A DNA stretch of 45,297 nucleotides. Source: Myxococcales bacterium (GTDB taxonomy: Bacteria; Myxococcota; UBA796; SXON01). The notes beneath the pieces were generated by a model that made no database searches, was not told the origin of the DNA, and saw nothing but the letters and a program-made list of their open reading frames with translations. Where the stretch lies: the NCBI GenBank assembly GCA_009692585.1, contig SHYX01000038.1, forward strand, positions 1 to 45,297, in the 5' to 3' direction. Shown here piece by piece: positions 1 to 9,549 of this stretch. The translations under genes and the position numbers were made by a program. Every line of letters starts with the position of its first letter. The stretch's first letter is position 1.

Positions 1-1682
1 GTACCATCCTTGGCGATGACGAACTTCACCGTGATCTTGCCGCCTAGCGCCGGGTTCTTGGTCAGCTCGCGCTGGTAGCAGTACCGGATCTGGTTCATGT
101 TCCGCTTGATGACCGCATCGATGAGCGACTTGTCGAGCGCGCCGAGGATGATCGGGTCGCCGCCGATCGCGCCGATGCCGCCTTCGCCCTTGCTGCCGAA
201 GTTGCCGCCGCCGGACCCGTAGCCGCTGGCGCCCGACCCCCGGCCCTTGGTGCCCATCCCGCCGAGGCCGTCCGCGGTGCCGCCGCCGCCAAGTCCTGAA
301 CCGCGCCCCCCCAGCCCGCCGGAGCCCATCTGGGTGCCCTTGGCACCGATCAGGCCGCCGATGCCGCTCTGCATGTCGGCGTTCATGCCGGTGGCGCCCA
401 GCGCGGCGTCGAGCGTGTCATCGCGGAGCGCGCCGAGAACACCGGCGTTCTCCGCGATCTCCTTGTCGAGCTGTTGTTTGTCCATCTGGACCTTCTCGCC
501 CTTGGCCTTGTCCATCTTGGCGTCTTTCTTGCCGACCTTGCCTTCTTCCTTCTTGGCCTTGGCCCCTTCGCCGGCGTCGGGATTCTTGTCCTCCTTCTTC
601 TTGTCCTCTTCCTTCTGCTTGTCGAGGAGGAGCTGGACCATGTGGTCGTCGAGGCCCTGGTCGCGGTGTTCCGGCGGCGGGGTGACGAAGTACAGGAAGG
701 AGAAGGCCGCGGTCAAAAAGCCCATGAACGCGACGATGCCGACGATGGGCCAGTCGATCTGGGACGCCGCCCTGGCCGCGAGCTTGCTGGTGTACACCAT
801 GTGCGCGACGAAGATGGTGGAGCCGAGATCGACGACGAGCCGGGTGTCTTCACCGATTTCGACCAGGAAGAGGCCGTCGCTGCCGCGCTTGGCCGAACCG
901 TCCGCGAGGAGCTCGGCGAAGGTGCGGCGCGTCTCGCCGATGTCCACGAAGCCGGCCCACTTGTCGCTGATCCGCGCCTGCCACTTGCCACCGGCGCCGG
1001 TGAACAGGGAGAAGTTCGCTCTGGGAAGCATGTCGTTGGGCACGAAGAAGGCGGACTGCCAGCTGTCGCCGAAGATGCTGGCGTTGACGTTCGATCCCAG
1101 CGTCACCGGCACGTTGCGGAAGTGGCGTACGTCGACCACGGAGTCACCAAAGACCTGGGCCACCTCGAGGATGCGGCCGCGCGACTTGTCGGCGGAGACG
1201 TCGTTGGCCGCCGCGCTGGCGCGCATCACGAAGGCCATGACGTCCTCGACGGGGGCGTCCTCGTCATCCGCGGCGTGGGCCACCGGCTCGCCGGGGTTGG
1301 TGTGCTCGTCGTTGGTTTCCCCGCCGCCGGCAGCGGTCTGGGCGGCTCCCTCGCCCATCAAGGCTGCCTGCTCGGGGATCTGGAGTTGGATGCGAATCGA
1401 GCCGATGCTGATCGAGTCGCCGCTCTTGACGACCACCGAACTGACGGCTTCGCCGTTGACCTGCGTGCGGTTGTCACCGGCGAGGTCGTGCAACTCGACG
1501 CTGCCATCCTCGTTGACATGGAGCACTGCGTGCAGGTCCAGGAGGCCGGGGTCCTCCACGCGCAACATCGCCGCCGGCCCCTTGCCGATGGTGACGCTTT
1601 CGGCGCGCATCTCCTCGTGTCGGAGGAGTTCGTCGCCGTTGAAGATGTCGAAGCTGAGAGAGATAGAGCTGCTTCCAGCCAT
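1..1682 (-). CDS. gltG: GltG-like FHA / transmembrane / AgmX-PglI (TonB-like) C-terminal protein, partial
   Basis: Partial: the last codons lie beyond the left edge, and 560 codons are visible. An N-terminal FHA-like domain (about residues 5-105, with IGKG and a QVNGEAV strand) is followed by an acidic linker and a second beta-rich region. One membrane helix lies near residues 311-335 (DWPIVGIVAFMGFLTAAFSF). A Lys/Glu-rich stretch (about 345-400) and a Gly-rich linker (about 440-505) precede the conserved start of the AgmX/PglI TonB-like domain (ALDKSLIDAVIKRNMNQIRY, from about 512). This is the architecture of GltG/PglI, an inner-membrane protein of the Myxococcus gliding complex that spans to the periplasm; the Nfs spore-coat complex has a paralogue. 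The ATG at 1682 has GAGGAT just upstream. It is the last visible gene of the gltA-G run; gltH-J homologues may lie beyond the edge (inference). Confidence 0.82.
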   Translation of the reverse strand, partial: MAGSSSISLSFDIFNGDELLRHEEMRAESVTIGKGPAAMLRVEDPGLLDLHAVLHVNEDGSVELHDLAGDNRTQVNGEAVSSVVVKSGDSISIGSIRIQLQIPEQAALMGEGAAQTAAGGGETNDEHTNPGEPVAHAADDEDAPVEDVMAFVMRASAAANDVSADKSRGRILEVAQVFGDSVVDVRHFRNVPVTLGSNVNASIFGDSWQSAFFVPNDMLPRANFSLFTGAGGKWQARISDKWAGFVDIGETRRTFAELLADGSAKRGSDGLFLVEIGEDTRLVVDLGSTIFVAHMVYTSKLAARAASQIDWPIVGIVAFMGFLTAAFSFLYFVTPPPEHRDQGLDDHMVQLLLDKQKEEDKKKEDKNPDAGEGAKAKKEEGKVGKKDAKMDKAKGEKVQMDKQQLDKEIAENAGVLGALRDDTLDAALGATGMNADMQSGIGGLIGAKGTQMGSGGLGGRGSGLGGGGTADGLGGMGTKGRGSGASGYGSGGGNFGSKGEGGIGAIGGDPIILGALDKSLIDAVIKRNMNQIRYCYQRELTKNPALGGKITVKFVIAKDG

Positions 1683-1739
1683 GATTCATCCTCGGGTCCG
1701 GTCGGCTGACCGACGGATCCTGCGGGTGGAGTGTGGGGA

Positions 1740-2015
1740 CTACTTGACCTCGTCGACGGACTGTTCCATTTCCGCGTTGAAGTCGTTGCGGAGCTTGATC
1801 AGCGGGTTGAACTGGGCCTTCTTGCGGTCGAGAACCAACGCGCTCGACGGCTTGACCAGCTCACCGCTCACATCCAACCCTTCGAAGTCGATCTCGGTCT
1901 TGGTCTTGTAGATGACCTTGCGATCGCCATCGTCTCCGTCCTGGGCGAGCGCAGGGGTGGTGGTGGCGAGGACGGTGAGGGCCAGGAACAGCGAGCGGGT
2001 GACGGGCTTGATCAT
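1740..2015 (-). CDS. gltF: small secreted protein in the GltF position of the gliding/sporulation cluster
   Basis: This 91-residue protein has a clear Sec signal peptide: MIKPVTR, a hydrophobic core, then cleavage near TTPALAQ at about residue 25. The mature part is about 65 residues, charged (DGDDGDRKV...) and predicted mostly helical toward the end. The ATG at 2015 is preferred over upstream in-frame starts because it follows GGAG by 7 nt and begins the signal peptide. It lies between the GltE-like and GltG-like genes, where M. xanthus has gltF. No catalytic motif is visible, so it is more likely a periplasmic structural subunit. The name rests mainly on gene order, because the protein is too short for a secure family call by eye. 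Confidence 0.6.
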   Translation of the reverse strand: MIKPVTRSLFLALTVLATTTPALAQDGDDGDRKVIYKTKTEIDFEGLDVSGELVKPSSALVLDRKKAQFNPLIKLRNDFNAEMEQSVDEVK

Positions 2016-2101
2016 GATCGACTCCGTGAGGCGGGATTGTTCCCGACGGCGGGCATTTGGACAATAGGGAAACGCAAGAGTTCCCGTCAAAGTTGAGTGT
2101 G

Positions 2102-3583
2102 CTAGCCGGGAGCGGGCGCCGGGGCGGGCGCGGCGGGCGGCGCGTCAGGCGCCGGGGCCGGGGCCTCGGGCGCGGGGGCCTCGGGAGGCGCAACGACCGC
2201 AGAGCAGGCGGCCGCAGCCTCGGTGAGCTGGGCGTAGGCGTCGTCCACGAAGGTCATCATGTCGCCGACCATCGCCAGGTCCTTCTCGACGATGACGGGT
2301 TTGGCCTGCTCGATCACCATCGGTGCCAGATCCATGACGTCGGGGCGGGTGGTCATGAGGCACTGCTCGTGCTTCTTGATCAGCTCCTCCATTTCCTTGA
2401 TCTTCTTTTCCATGCCGGCGAGGCGTTCCGCGTCGCGGCGGTCGCGCTCTTCCTTCTCCTTACGCAGGCGTTCGAGTTCCTCCTTGCGCCTCTTTTCCGC
2501 CAGCTCCAAGGCCTTGATCTCGTCCTTGAGCTTGAAGATGTCGTCGCTGGGAGAGTAGGCGCCCGACATCACCTGGATGTGATTGTCGATGATTTGCGCC
2601 GCTTTTTCGAACTTCTTGGTGTAGTGCATGTGCAGCATCGCCGCGTTGATCGCCAACGTGCGGTGCTTCGGTTCGTTCTTCGACAGGCCGTCGTAGATCT
2701 TCTCGGCCGCATCGAACTCCTTGGTGCCGCGAAGCGAGATCGCGTAGCCCATCTGGATGTCGACGTGGGCCGGGTGCGACCTGGCGAGGGGCTCGAAGCA
2801 CGAGAGGGCCAGGCCGTAGTCGCCGGAGTTCAGCGCCACGTAGCCCAGGTTGAGGTTGGCCTCGAAGTTGCTGGGATCGACCTTGAGGGCCGTGCGGAAC
2901 TGTGCGATGGCTGCGGGCTCGTTCTTCTGGGCCAGGAGGGTCACGCCGATGTTGTTGTAGATGCCCGGATCGGCATCGTTGAGCGTGCGCGCCTTGTCGG
3001 CGGCGAGCGTGCTCATCGCGTAGTCGCCCTTGGAGTAGTAGGCCCGGGAGAGGTTCCGGTAGGCGCCGACGTTCTTGGGCTCGCGTGCCAGGACTTCCTG
3101 TGCCTCGGCGATGGCTTCGTCATAGAGCTTGGCCGCAGTGAGCGCGTCGACGAGGTTGTTGCGAGCTTCGTTGTCGTCGGGGTGGGCGTCCGAGTAGGCC
3201 TTGTAGACCTTGGCCGCCTCCGCACCACGATCGGCCGTCTTGAGGACACCGCCGAGGTTGTAGACCGCCGCCCGATAGTCGGGCTTGAGATCGACCGCCT
3301 TCCGGTAGCAGGACTCGGCCTTGCCCAGGTCACCGACGCGTTCGGCGGCGTATCCGCAGTTGAACCAAGCCTTGCCGTAGGTAGGATCGACGGCGGTGGC
3401 GGACTCGAACCTGGCGAGTGCCCCGGCGTAGTCGACCTTGCCGCCGCCTTCCCCCAGGAGCTTGAGCCCAGCGGCAAACTCGGTCTTGGGGTCGACTTGT
3501 GCTTGTTGGGACGGGTCGCCCTTCGGGGGCTTCTTTTCGCCGCAGCCGACGAGGACCAGGGCGATGAGGAGTATACGAAACAT
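2102..3583 (-). CDS. gltE: GltE/AglT-like TPR lipoprotein
   Basis: A 493-residue lipoprotein whose signal peptide ends in the lipobox LVGC (Cys14). Residues 30-350 are tandem tetratricopeptide repeats (for example YGKAWFNCGYAAERVGDLGKA and NVGAYRNLSRAYYSKGDYAM). A highly charged coiled coil follows at about 350-400 (KRRKEELERLRKEKEERDRR), then a helical domain and a Pro/Ala tail of about 30 residues (repeated AP units). TPR lipoproteins of this type (AglT/GltE) are periplasmic scaffold subunits of the Glt motility complex, anchored in the outer membrane. The start lies 3 nt after the stop of the upstream gltD-like gene, so the two are almost certainly co-translated. The assignment rests on lipobox, TPRs, coiled coil and position; a paralogous NfsE role is equally possible. 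Confidence 0.8.
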   Translation of the reverse strand: MFRILLIALVLVGCGEKKPPKGDPSQQAQVDPKTEFAAGLKLLGEGGGKVDYAGALARFESATAVDPTYGKAWFNCGYAAERVGDLGKAESCYRKAVDLKPDYRAAVYNLGGVLKTADRGAEAAKVYKAYSDAHPDDNEARNNLVDALTAAKLYDEAIAEAQEVLAREPKNVGAYRNLSRAYYSKGDYAMSTLAADKARTLNDADPGIYNNIGVTLLAQKNEPAAIAQFRTALKVDPSNFEANLNLGYVALNSGDYGLALSCFEPLARSHPAHVDIQMGYAISLRGTKEFDAAEKIYDGLSKNEPKHRTLAINAAMLHMHYTKKFEKAAQIIDNHIQVMSGAYSPSDDIFKLKDEIKALELAEKRRKEELERLRKEKEERDRRDAERLAGMEKKIKEMEELIKKHEQCLMTTRPDVMDLAPMVIEQAKPVIVEKDLAMVGDMMTFVDDAYAQLTEAAAACSAVVAPPEAPAPEAPAPAPDAPPAAPAPAPAPG

Positions 3584-3586
3584 GGC

Positions 3587-6500
3587 TTAGGGCTCTTTTT
3601 CGTAGGAGGCAGTGGTAGCGGAGGGCGCCGCGAAACGCGGGCTCTGGATGGTCTCGAACAGCCCGGGGTACTCGTCCGGGGCCAGCACGCCCAGCCGGCG
3701 GGTGGCTTCGCCGGTGGCTTCGTTGTAGATCGACAGCTCGAAGGCCTTGGCAAGCGCGCGGCTGTAGTAGTCGGCGGCCTTCTGGCGCGCGGGGTAGGCC
3801 TTGTCTTCGAGCGCCATGCGGTACAGTTCCTTCTGGTCCTCGGTCAGGTACTCCGGGATGTAGGACTTCAGCAGGGTCTCACCGACGTCTTCCGACGCAT
3901 GGCCCAGGCGGACGAGACTGGCCACGCCCCATTCGCCCGCGCCGGTCTTGACGATGTTCAGGTAGGTCGCGTCCAAGAGCGGCACGGCCTTGACCTTGCC
4001 CACCAACTGCTCGCGTACGATCTTGTCCACCTGTTTCTGCGGCAACTTCTTGTCGCCGGGGCCGCTGATCTTGAGCGCCAGGAAGGCTTTGTATTCCGGC
4101 TCGGCCAGGGCGAACATCATCTGGGCCGCGGCTTCGGTCGCGATCTCGCCGGTGGCGCCCGCCTTCTTCTGGGCCTCGTAGAACAGGACGCCATCACGCC
4201 AATGCTGGGTGACCTTCGCGGCCATGCCCACCTTGTCCATCATCAGGCCGTAGCGGAGTCGTGCGAACATCATCTCGTCGAAGGTGTACACCACCGGCGG
4301 GGGCGCGTTCTTGGCGGGCTTGCCCGAGGGGAGGGTGTACACCCCCAGATAGATCTTGCTGGCGTCGGCCCACTTTCCATGGGCTTCGTAGGTCTTGGCG
4401 AGCTCGAGCTGCACGCCGTTGAGGTTCGGCTCCGTCTTGTACGTTGTCATGTACTTCTGGTAGTTTCCGATCGCCGTCTCCCACTGGCCCATGGAGTTAC
4501 GGAAGATCGCGGCGGAGAAGATCGCGGCCTTCGCCCCCGGGTGCACGGTGTCGAGGCTGAACAGCTTCTCGTACCACGACGCCGCATTCCCGAAGTCAGC
4601 GACGGATTCGTAGTCGAACCCAAGCGCGGCTACCTGATCTTTGTAGTACTTCGACTTGGGGAACTTCTCCACCAACTCGTGGCGTACCTTCATCGAATCG
4701 CGGGTGCGGCCGAGATCACGGAAGTAGACGCTAGAATTGTTGAGCGCGAGGTCCGCGTTGGTGGACTTGGGGAACTCCTGGTAGAAGGCCCAGTAGTCCG
4801 CCGCGCCCTTGCTCTTGTCCTGGGTCTTCTTGAACCCCTCATCGATGAGCTTGAGCGACGCGTTCTCGTAGACTGTGAACACCTCGCCCTTGAACGCGTC
4901 TGAGCCCAGGCCTGCCTGATCATAGAAGGCCTTGGCCACTTCCTTGAGGTTGGTCCAGTCCGAGACGAGAGTGAAGCTGTCGAGGATCAGCTCGGCTGCC
5001 TGCTCGGCTTCGCGGGACTTGGGGTCCATCCCGATGACGACGCGGAAGCGGTCGGACGCTTCCTTGAACTGGTTCTTGTTGTACAACAGGTACGCGGACT
5101 TGTAGATCATCGACCGCACCTTCGTGCCGTCGTCCGGGTACAGCTTGGTGTACTGATCCAAGGCCGTGAGGAGCTTCTTTTCCCACGCGCTGAGGTCGAT
5201 CGCGTCCTTGTTCGCGCCAGGGTCCGGCCCGCCACCGCTGGCCCTGCTCTCCTTCCGGACGAACTCATCGGCGGCGAAGATGGCCGATTCGGCGCAGAAC
5301 TTGCTGTGCTGACCCTTGGGGTCCATCGCGACCACCTTCATGTACTGGCCGTAGGCGATGTCGAACTTCTTCAGCTTGTACAACAGCTCGCCGTAGGCGT
5401 ACCGCATGTCGTAGCTGTACTTGGAGTCAGGGAACTCGTCCAGGTAGGTGGCGTAGGCCCCTTCCGCCAGCCCTCGGACGCGCTTCTGGCCTTCGCCGGT
5501 GAGCTTGTTGCCCTCCAGCTGGTAGTTGGTTGCGACGGTACGGAGGTTCTTCTCGATGAACTCACCGGCGCTCTTGACCGCCTCGGTGTTGCTGGCGTTG
5601 GCCCGGGCCCACGAGCTGCTCTTTCCGTACTGGGTGCGAAGGCGGTCGATCTCCTGGATCGTGTCCTCCTTCTTGCCCATCTTGGTGAGGCACTGGATGA
5701 TCTCGTTCTGGTAGTCGGGCGCCTGCGCTGCGTCGGGCTTCTCGGTGATCAACCTGCGATAGGTCTGGATCGCCTGCTCGAATTTGCCTTGTTCGAAGTA
5801 GGTGCTCGCGAGCCGCTTGAGCATGTCGCGCACGAGCTCGGGCTTGCCGATCTTGCTGAAATACTCGTAGGCTTCGTCCAGATCGCCGGCGTCGGCGAAG
5901 AAGCGAACCAGGTCCTTGAGCGCTTCGTCCTGCAGTTGGATGTTGCCGCGGCTCGTGGACCCGGAATTCGTCATCTTGGTGGAGTAGTCGACGACCGTCT
6001 TCATCGTCTCGATGGACTTGCCGTATTCGCCCACGTTGTACCAGCACCACGCGAGCTTGTAGTTCGCGAACGCGTACTTCTCGAAGTCTCGGAACGAGGC
6101 GGCGCGCTGATAGGCCATCAGCGCCTTCATCGCCTCGTTTTTGTCGAAGTAGTACTCGCCGATCAGCAGGTACGCGTCGGGGATGAAGCGGCTGTCCGGG
6201 TAGGTCTTCACGAGCCGGGTGAGCTCGACGTTGCTTTCGTCGCGGCGCTTGTTTTCGCCGGTGGCGTTGGCCACTTCGTTGAGGGCCTGGCCCAGGTAGA
6301 ACGTCGCCTCGTCGGCGCGCACGAACTGGGGGTAGTTGGCAAGGATCTGTCGGTAGAGCTTGATGCTCTTCTCCTGCCAGCCGGCCGAAGGTCCGTGTTC
6401 TTGGGGCACCTTGTCGGGCTCACACTTCGGCGTGTTGAAACACTTGTCGAACTCGGCCTGGTAGACCTCCATCTCGCCCTGGTAGAGGAAGCGGCCTTCC

Positions 6501-6802
6501 TCGAAGTACAGATCGGCGAGGCGGAGGAGCATCTCGGCCTTGGTGTCCCCTTCCACCGGGGAGTCCTTGAGCAGCTGCTTGAGTCGTTCAATCGACTCCT
6601 TTCGGGCGTCGTGTGCCGCCTCTTCGAGCTCGCGCTGCTTGGCGTCGCGACTGGCGGTGTCGGTCGCCTTGAGGACGCGGCGCTCACTCTTTTGGGTGCG
6701 GTCCTGCGCCCACGCTTGCGCGGGTAGCAGCGCGGTTCCGGCGACCGGAGCCGCCATCAACAACAGGACGAGGGCGGAGCGAAAGGGGGGAATGCGGAAC
6801 AT
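3587..6802 (-). CDS. gltD: GltD/AgmU-like large periplasmic TPR protein
   Basis: A 1071-residue exported protein. The signal peptide (residues 1-33) has a long hydrophobic core and an AWAQ cleavage site. The rest is almost entirely helical TPR-like repeats, for example PDSRFIPDAYLLIGEYYFDK, EYGKSIETMKTVVDYS, KFEQAIQTYRRLITEKPDAA and KFDIAYGQYMKVVAMDPKGQ. No enzyme motif is seen. Its size, repeat content and place before a TPR lipoprotein match AgmU/GltD, a periplasmic protein of the Myxococcus gliding machinery that moves with focal adhesions; Nfs has an equivalent. The ATG at 6802 follows GGAG by 9 nt. A 68-nt gap separates it from the upstream gltC-like gene, the largest gap inside the run, so an internal promoter there is possible but not visible. 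Confidence 0.8.
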   Translation of the reverse strand: MFRIPPFRSALVLLLMAAPVAGTALLPAQAWAQDRTQKSERRVLKATDTASRDAKQRELEEAAHDARKESIERLKQLLKDSPVEGDTKAEMLLRLADLYFEEGRFLYQGEMEVYQAEFDKCFNTPKCEPDKVPQEHGPSAGWQEKSIKLYRQILANYPQFVRADEATFYLGQALNEVANATGENKRRDESNVELTRLVKTYPDSRFIPDAYLLIGEYYFDKNEAMKALMAYQRAASFRDFEKYAFANYKLAWCWYNVGEYGKSIETMKTVVDYSTKMTNSGSTSRGNIQLQDEALKDLVRFFADAGDLDEAYEYFSKIGKPELVRDMLKRLASTYFEQGKFEQAIQTYRRLITEKPDAAQAPDYQNEIIQCLTKMGKKEDTIQEIDRLRTQYGKSSSWARANASNTEAVKSAGEFIEKNLRTVATNYQLEGNKLTGEGQKRVRGLAEGAYATYLDEFPDSKYSYDMRYAYGELLYKLKKFDIAYGQYMKVVAMDPKGQHSKFCAESAIFAADEFVRKESRASGGGPDPGANKDAIDLSAWEKKLLTALDQYTKLYPDDGTKVRSMIYKSAYLLYNKNQFKEASDRFRVVIGMDPKSREAEQAAELILDSFTLVSDWTNLKEVAKAFYDQAGLGSDAFKGEVFTVYENASLKLIDEGFKKTQDKSKGAADYWAFYQEFPKSTNADLALNNSSVYFRDLGRTRDSMKVRHELVEKFPKSKYYKDQVAALGFDYESVADFGNAASWYEKLFSLDTVHPGAKAAIFSAAIFRNSMGQWETAIGNYQKYMTTYKTEPNLNGVQLELAKTYEAHGKWADASKIYLGVYTLPSGKPAKNAPPPVVYTFDEMMFARLRYGLMMDKVGMAAKVTQHWRDGVLFYEAQKKAGATGEIATEAAAQMMFALAEPEYKAFLALKISGPGDKKLPQKQVDKIVREQLVGKVKAVPLLDATYLNIVKTGAGEWGVASLVRLGHASEDVGETLLKSYIPEYLTEDQKELYRMALEDKAYPARQKAADYYSRALAKAFELSIYNEATGEATRRLGVLAPDEYPGLFETIQSPRFAAPSATTASYEKEP

Positions 6803-6870
6803 GATCGACGTCTCCGGAACGCGTCGGCGTCAGACAGGCGAGGAGGCGAAATGGGTCAGGAAAACGGCGG

Positions 6871-8694
6871 CTACCGGCACTTGGACTGCTCGGTGTAGTG
6901 ATACCACCCTAGCTCGTCCTTCCAGAACTCACCATTGAACGGCCAGTAAATGAACTTCGGCGAGGTGGCGAAGTCGGTGTCCTGGCCCTTGGACGTGTCC
7001 TGGAGGTCGATGCTCTGGATGCGGTACATCGCGTCGCCGCGCCGCGCGTCGACGACCTCGAACTGGATGATGTCGGCCTGGCCGATGAGGTCGCCCAGCT
7101 GCTTGGTGAGGCCCACCATGTTCTTGAGGAGGGCGCGACCGGCACGCTTCTTCAGCGTCTCGCGGGCGTCGGCGATGACCTTCATCATCTGTTCGCCGAC
7201 CGCACCCTTCCACTGCGACTTCTGCGATTGGATGACCTGCTCTTCGGTGTCCAACAGCTCGAGGTGCCGCACCAGGCCGGAGAGCTCCTGGTCGCGGAGC
7301 AGTCGGGTGAACATCGGCTTTGGCAACACGGTCTCGCCCTTGCCCTCGAAGTACCGCTCATAGGCCTGGTCGGCCAGGGCGCGCCCCTCTTCCGACGAGT
7401 AGGTCTTTAGGGTGTCTTTGAGCTCGGTGTGGACGGGCATGTAGCGGGACTTGAAGTCACCCAGGGTGCGGTCGACGTCGTCGTACTGGCACATGTTGAA
7501 GTAGGTGAGCGCGCGGAGGACGGTGGCCTCGGGAAGGTACTCGGAGCCGGAATAGTACGGGCTTTCCACCGTCAGGATCTCGCCGAGGGTGTAGTTGAGG
7601 TCGCTCAGGAGGAAGGCCGCCCACGCCATCTCGAACTGGGCCTGCGGCCAGTACACGCTGTCGCGTGGCACCTGGAGGTACATCTCCTTGGCCTGGGCGT
7701 GCTCCCCGATTCCGTAGTAGATACGTGCGATATTCAGCACCGACAGCTCACGGAGCCGCCCGAGGGCCTCGATCTCCTGCAGCGTGGGCGCCTCGGGTTT
7801 GGCCTTGGCCACCTCGCCGAACGAGCGCACTGCCGACTTCAGCTTCAAGGTCTTGTTGTCGATGACGCCAAGCAGGTAGGTGGCGCGGAGGTAGACGTCC
7901 GACTTCTCCCCGACCTGCTGCAGCATCTTCTTGGCTTCGGAGAGCTTTTCCTGATCGTAGAGTTGCACTCCCTTGAGGTAGTACAACTGGCTCTTGGCGC
8001 CCTTGGGGTAGTCATCGGGTTCGATCTTCGCTACCACCTTGTTCAGGTCGGTTGCGTCGCCCGTGAAGTGGTAGATCTGCACGAGCTTGGGGAGCGCGTA
8101 CTTGAAGAAGGGGCTCCCGGTCCCACGCTTGAGCACTTCGATGAAGTAGTACTGGGCCGAGTGGAACATCTTCAAGTCGTAGAGCGACATTCCCAGGTAG
8201 TAGAGGATCTTCTCTTCCTTGTCGGGGAAGCTGCCGTCTTTGAGCAGGTCATACAGAGCCAGCGACGCTGAGAGCGGCTTCTTGGCCTTGTACTGGCGGA
8301 TGGCGTCATCGAGCCTTTGCGGGTCCTTGCCGTCCTCTTCGCTGTCTTTGTCGGTGAGCTCCTTGCGCTTGCCTTTGCCCACCTCTTCGTCGTCGTCGAA
8401 GCCCTTGCGCGCCTGCTCCTTCTTGGAGACGGGCTTTTCGTCGCGGACGGGGGCGGCCTGCTCCTTGGGAGCCGAGTCGCGCGCGATCTGCTTCTTCACG
8501 GCGGCGATCACCGCGTCCGGGGCGCCTTCGTTGGTCAGACAGCGCACGAAGTCGGCGGTGAACGACTCGCCGGACTCTGCGACCGTCTGGACGACGATCG
8601 CCTCCGGTACGTTGACGTTGACCATGTTCATGACCTCGTCGCACGTCAGTGCGTGCGCCGGGGCGGCGAGGGCGAGGAGCAGCAAGCTGGTCAT
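6871..8694 (-). CDS. gltC: GltC-like secreted TPR protein
   Basis: A 607-residue protein with a short signal peptide (MTSLLLLALAAPAHA) and a Cys-containing N-terminal region (LTCDEVMNMV..., a possible disulfide with Cys at about 50). A Lys/Glu/Asp-rich linker covers about residues 75-115. TPR-like repeats follow (for example EKILYYLGMSLYDLKMFHSA and PQAQFEMAWAAFLLSDLNYT), then a conserved C-terminal region ending in KDELGWYHYTEQSKCR. The ATG at 8694 overlaps the upstream stop as TGATG; a GTG one codon earlier (8697) is the alternative. It lies between two barrel genes and the large TPR gene, as GltC does in the gltA-B-C module. The likely role is a periplasmic connector between the outer-membrane barrels and the rest of the machine. 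Confidence 0.76.
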   Translation of the reverse strand: MTSLLLLALAAPAHALTCDEVMNMVNVNVPEAIVVQTVAESGESFTADFVRCLTNEGAPDAVIAAVKKQIARDSAPKEQAAPVRDEKPVSKKEQARKGFDDDEEVGKGKRKELTDKDSEEDGKDPQRLDDAIRQYKAKKPLSASLALYDLLKDGSFPDKEEKILYYLGMSLYDLKMFHSAQYYFIEVLKRGTGSPFFKYALPKLVQIYHFTGDATDLNKVVAKIEPDDYPKGAKSQLYYLKGVQLYDQEKLSEAKKMLQQVGEKSDVYLRATYLLGVIDNKTLKLKSAVRSFGEVAKAKPEAPTLQEIEALGRLRELSVLNIARIYYGIGEHAQAKEMYLQVPRDSVYWPQAQFEMAWAAFLLSDLNYTLGEILTVESPYYSGSEYLPEATVLRALTYFNMCQYDDVDRTLGDFKSRYMPVHTELKDTLKTYSSEEGRALADQAYERYFEGKGETVLPKPMFTRLLRDQELSGLVRHLELLDTEEQVIQSQKSQWKGAVGEQMMKVIADARETLKKRAGRALLKNMVGLTKQLGDLIGQADIIQFEVVDARRGDAMYRIQSIDLQDTSKGQDTDFATSPKFIYWPFNGEFWKDELGWYHYTEQSKCR

Positions 8695-9533
8695 CACTTC
8701 ATTCCTGGGAAGAAGAAGGAAACGTTCGCCTGGACGATGAGGTTGTTCTTCATCTCGAGCGTCGTCGACTTGACCACCTCGATGTAGGTCATCGACTTGA
8801 CCTCGAAGCGCACGCCGACGGACTCGCTGAACGCCACGCGCGCGCCTCCGCCCATGATGGTGGTCGGATGGACCTGGTATTGGGTGCGGTGGGCGGGTCC
8901 GTCCGGCACCTCGTCGTCGGCTTGCAGCGCGATGAGGTCGTCCTCGGTCGCGGTGATGCCCAAGCCGACGGTGCCGTAGATGTCGAAGGCGATGATGTCC
9001 CGCCCAGAGGCCACCTTTCCGTAGATGGGCGCGAACTGGAGGCCGACGTTTCCATGGGCGGTGAGCCGGGAGATGTCGGGGGAGACCGAATTCTTGGTGA
9101 GGAGTTGGCAGGAGAGGGGTTTCCAGTCCGGGTCGTCGCAGCCACCCTGGCCGAGGATCGGTGCGTAGGCGCCCTGCAGTTCGATCGCGAAGATCTCGGT
9201 GGCGTGGTAGTCGAAGACCGCGCCGAGAATGTACCGATTCAGGAAAGGATCGTTCGCGACGAACCCGACCGAGGGTCCGATCTCATACCGATGGAGCTTG
9301 ACGAAGGTCTTGGGTTGGATGGTCTTGATGACCTTGCGGCGACGTTTCGGTTCCGGCCTTTTCTCAGTCGCCTTGCCGGACCTCACCGCGTCCTTCTGGG
9401 CCTTGACGGAGTCTTCGTCATCGTCATCGTCGTCCTGGGCCACGGCGAGGACGTCGAAGGCGGCCAGCGGGGGCGGCGCGTCTTCGGCACGCGCCGGCGC
9501 AGTGAGCGCGAGGGAGAGGGCAATGCTCAGCAT
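8694..9533 (-). CDS. gltB: GltB-like outer-membrane beta-barrel protein
   Basis: A 279-residue exported protein. The signal peptide MLSIALSLALTAPARA is followed by an acidic, then Lys/Arg-rich linker (residues 30-85) and a C-terminal barrel of about 190 residues. Alternating beta strands are visible (YEIGPSVGFVANDPFLNRY, IFAIELQGAYAP, VGVRFEVKSMTYIEVV), ending NNLIVQANVSFFFPGMK. The start follows AAGGA by 6 nt, and the stop overlaps the next gene. It resembles its upstream neighbour closely in layout (the shared strand pattern FLNRYILGAVFDYHATE and SFADSYVGGAYLAYHFDE), so the pair is probably an old duplication, as with GltA/GltB. Both are expected to sit in the outer membrane, where they would link the machine to the surface or to polysaccharide. 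Confidence 0.78.
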   Translation of the reverse strand: MLSIALSLALTAPARAEDAPPPLAAFDVLAVAQDDDDDDEDSVKAQKDAVRSGKATEKRPEPKRRRKVIKTIQPKTFVKLHRYEIGPSVGFVANDPFLNRYILGAVFDYHATEIFAIELQGAYAPILGQGGCDDPDWKPLSCQLLTKNSVSPDISRLTAHGNVGLQFAPIYGKVASGRDIIAFDIYGTVGLGITATEDDLIALQADDEVPDGPAHRTQYQVHPTTIMGGGARVAFSESVGVRFEVKSMTYIEVVKSTTLEMKNNLIVQANVSFFFPGMK

Positions 9534-9549
9534 CGGGGTTCCTTGCCGC

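Noticed and set aside
2057..4903. 948-codon open frame on the plus strand
   Set aside because: Antisense shadow of the gltE and gltD genes, which have signal peptides, TPRs and good starts.
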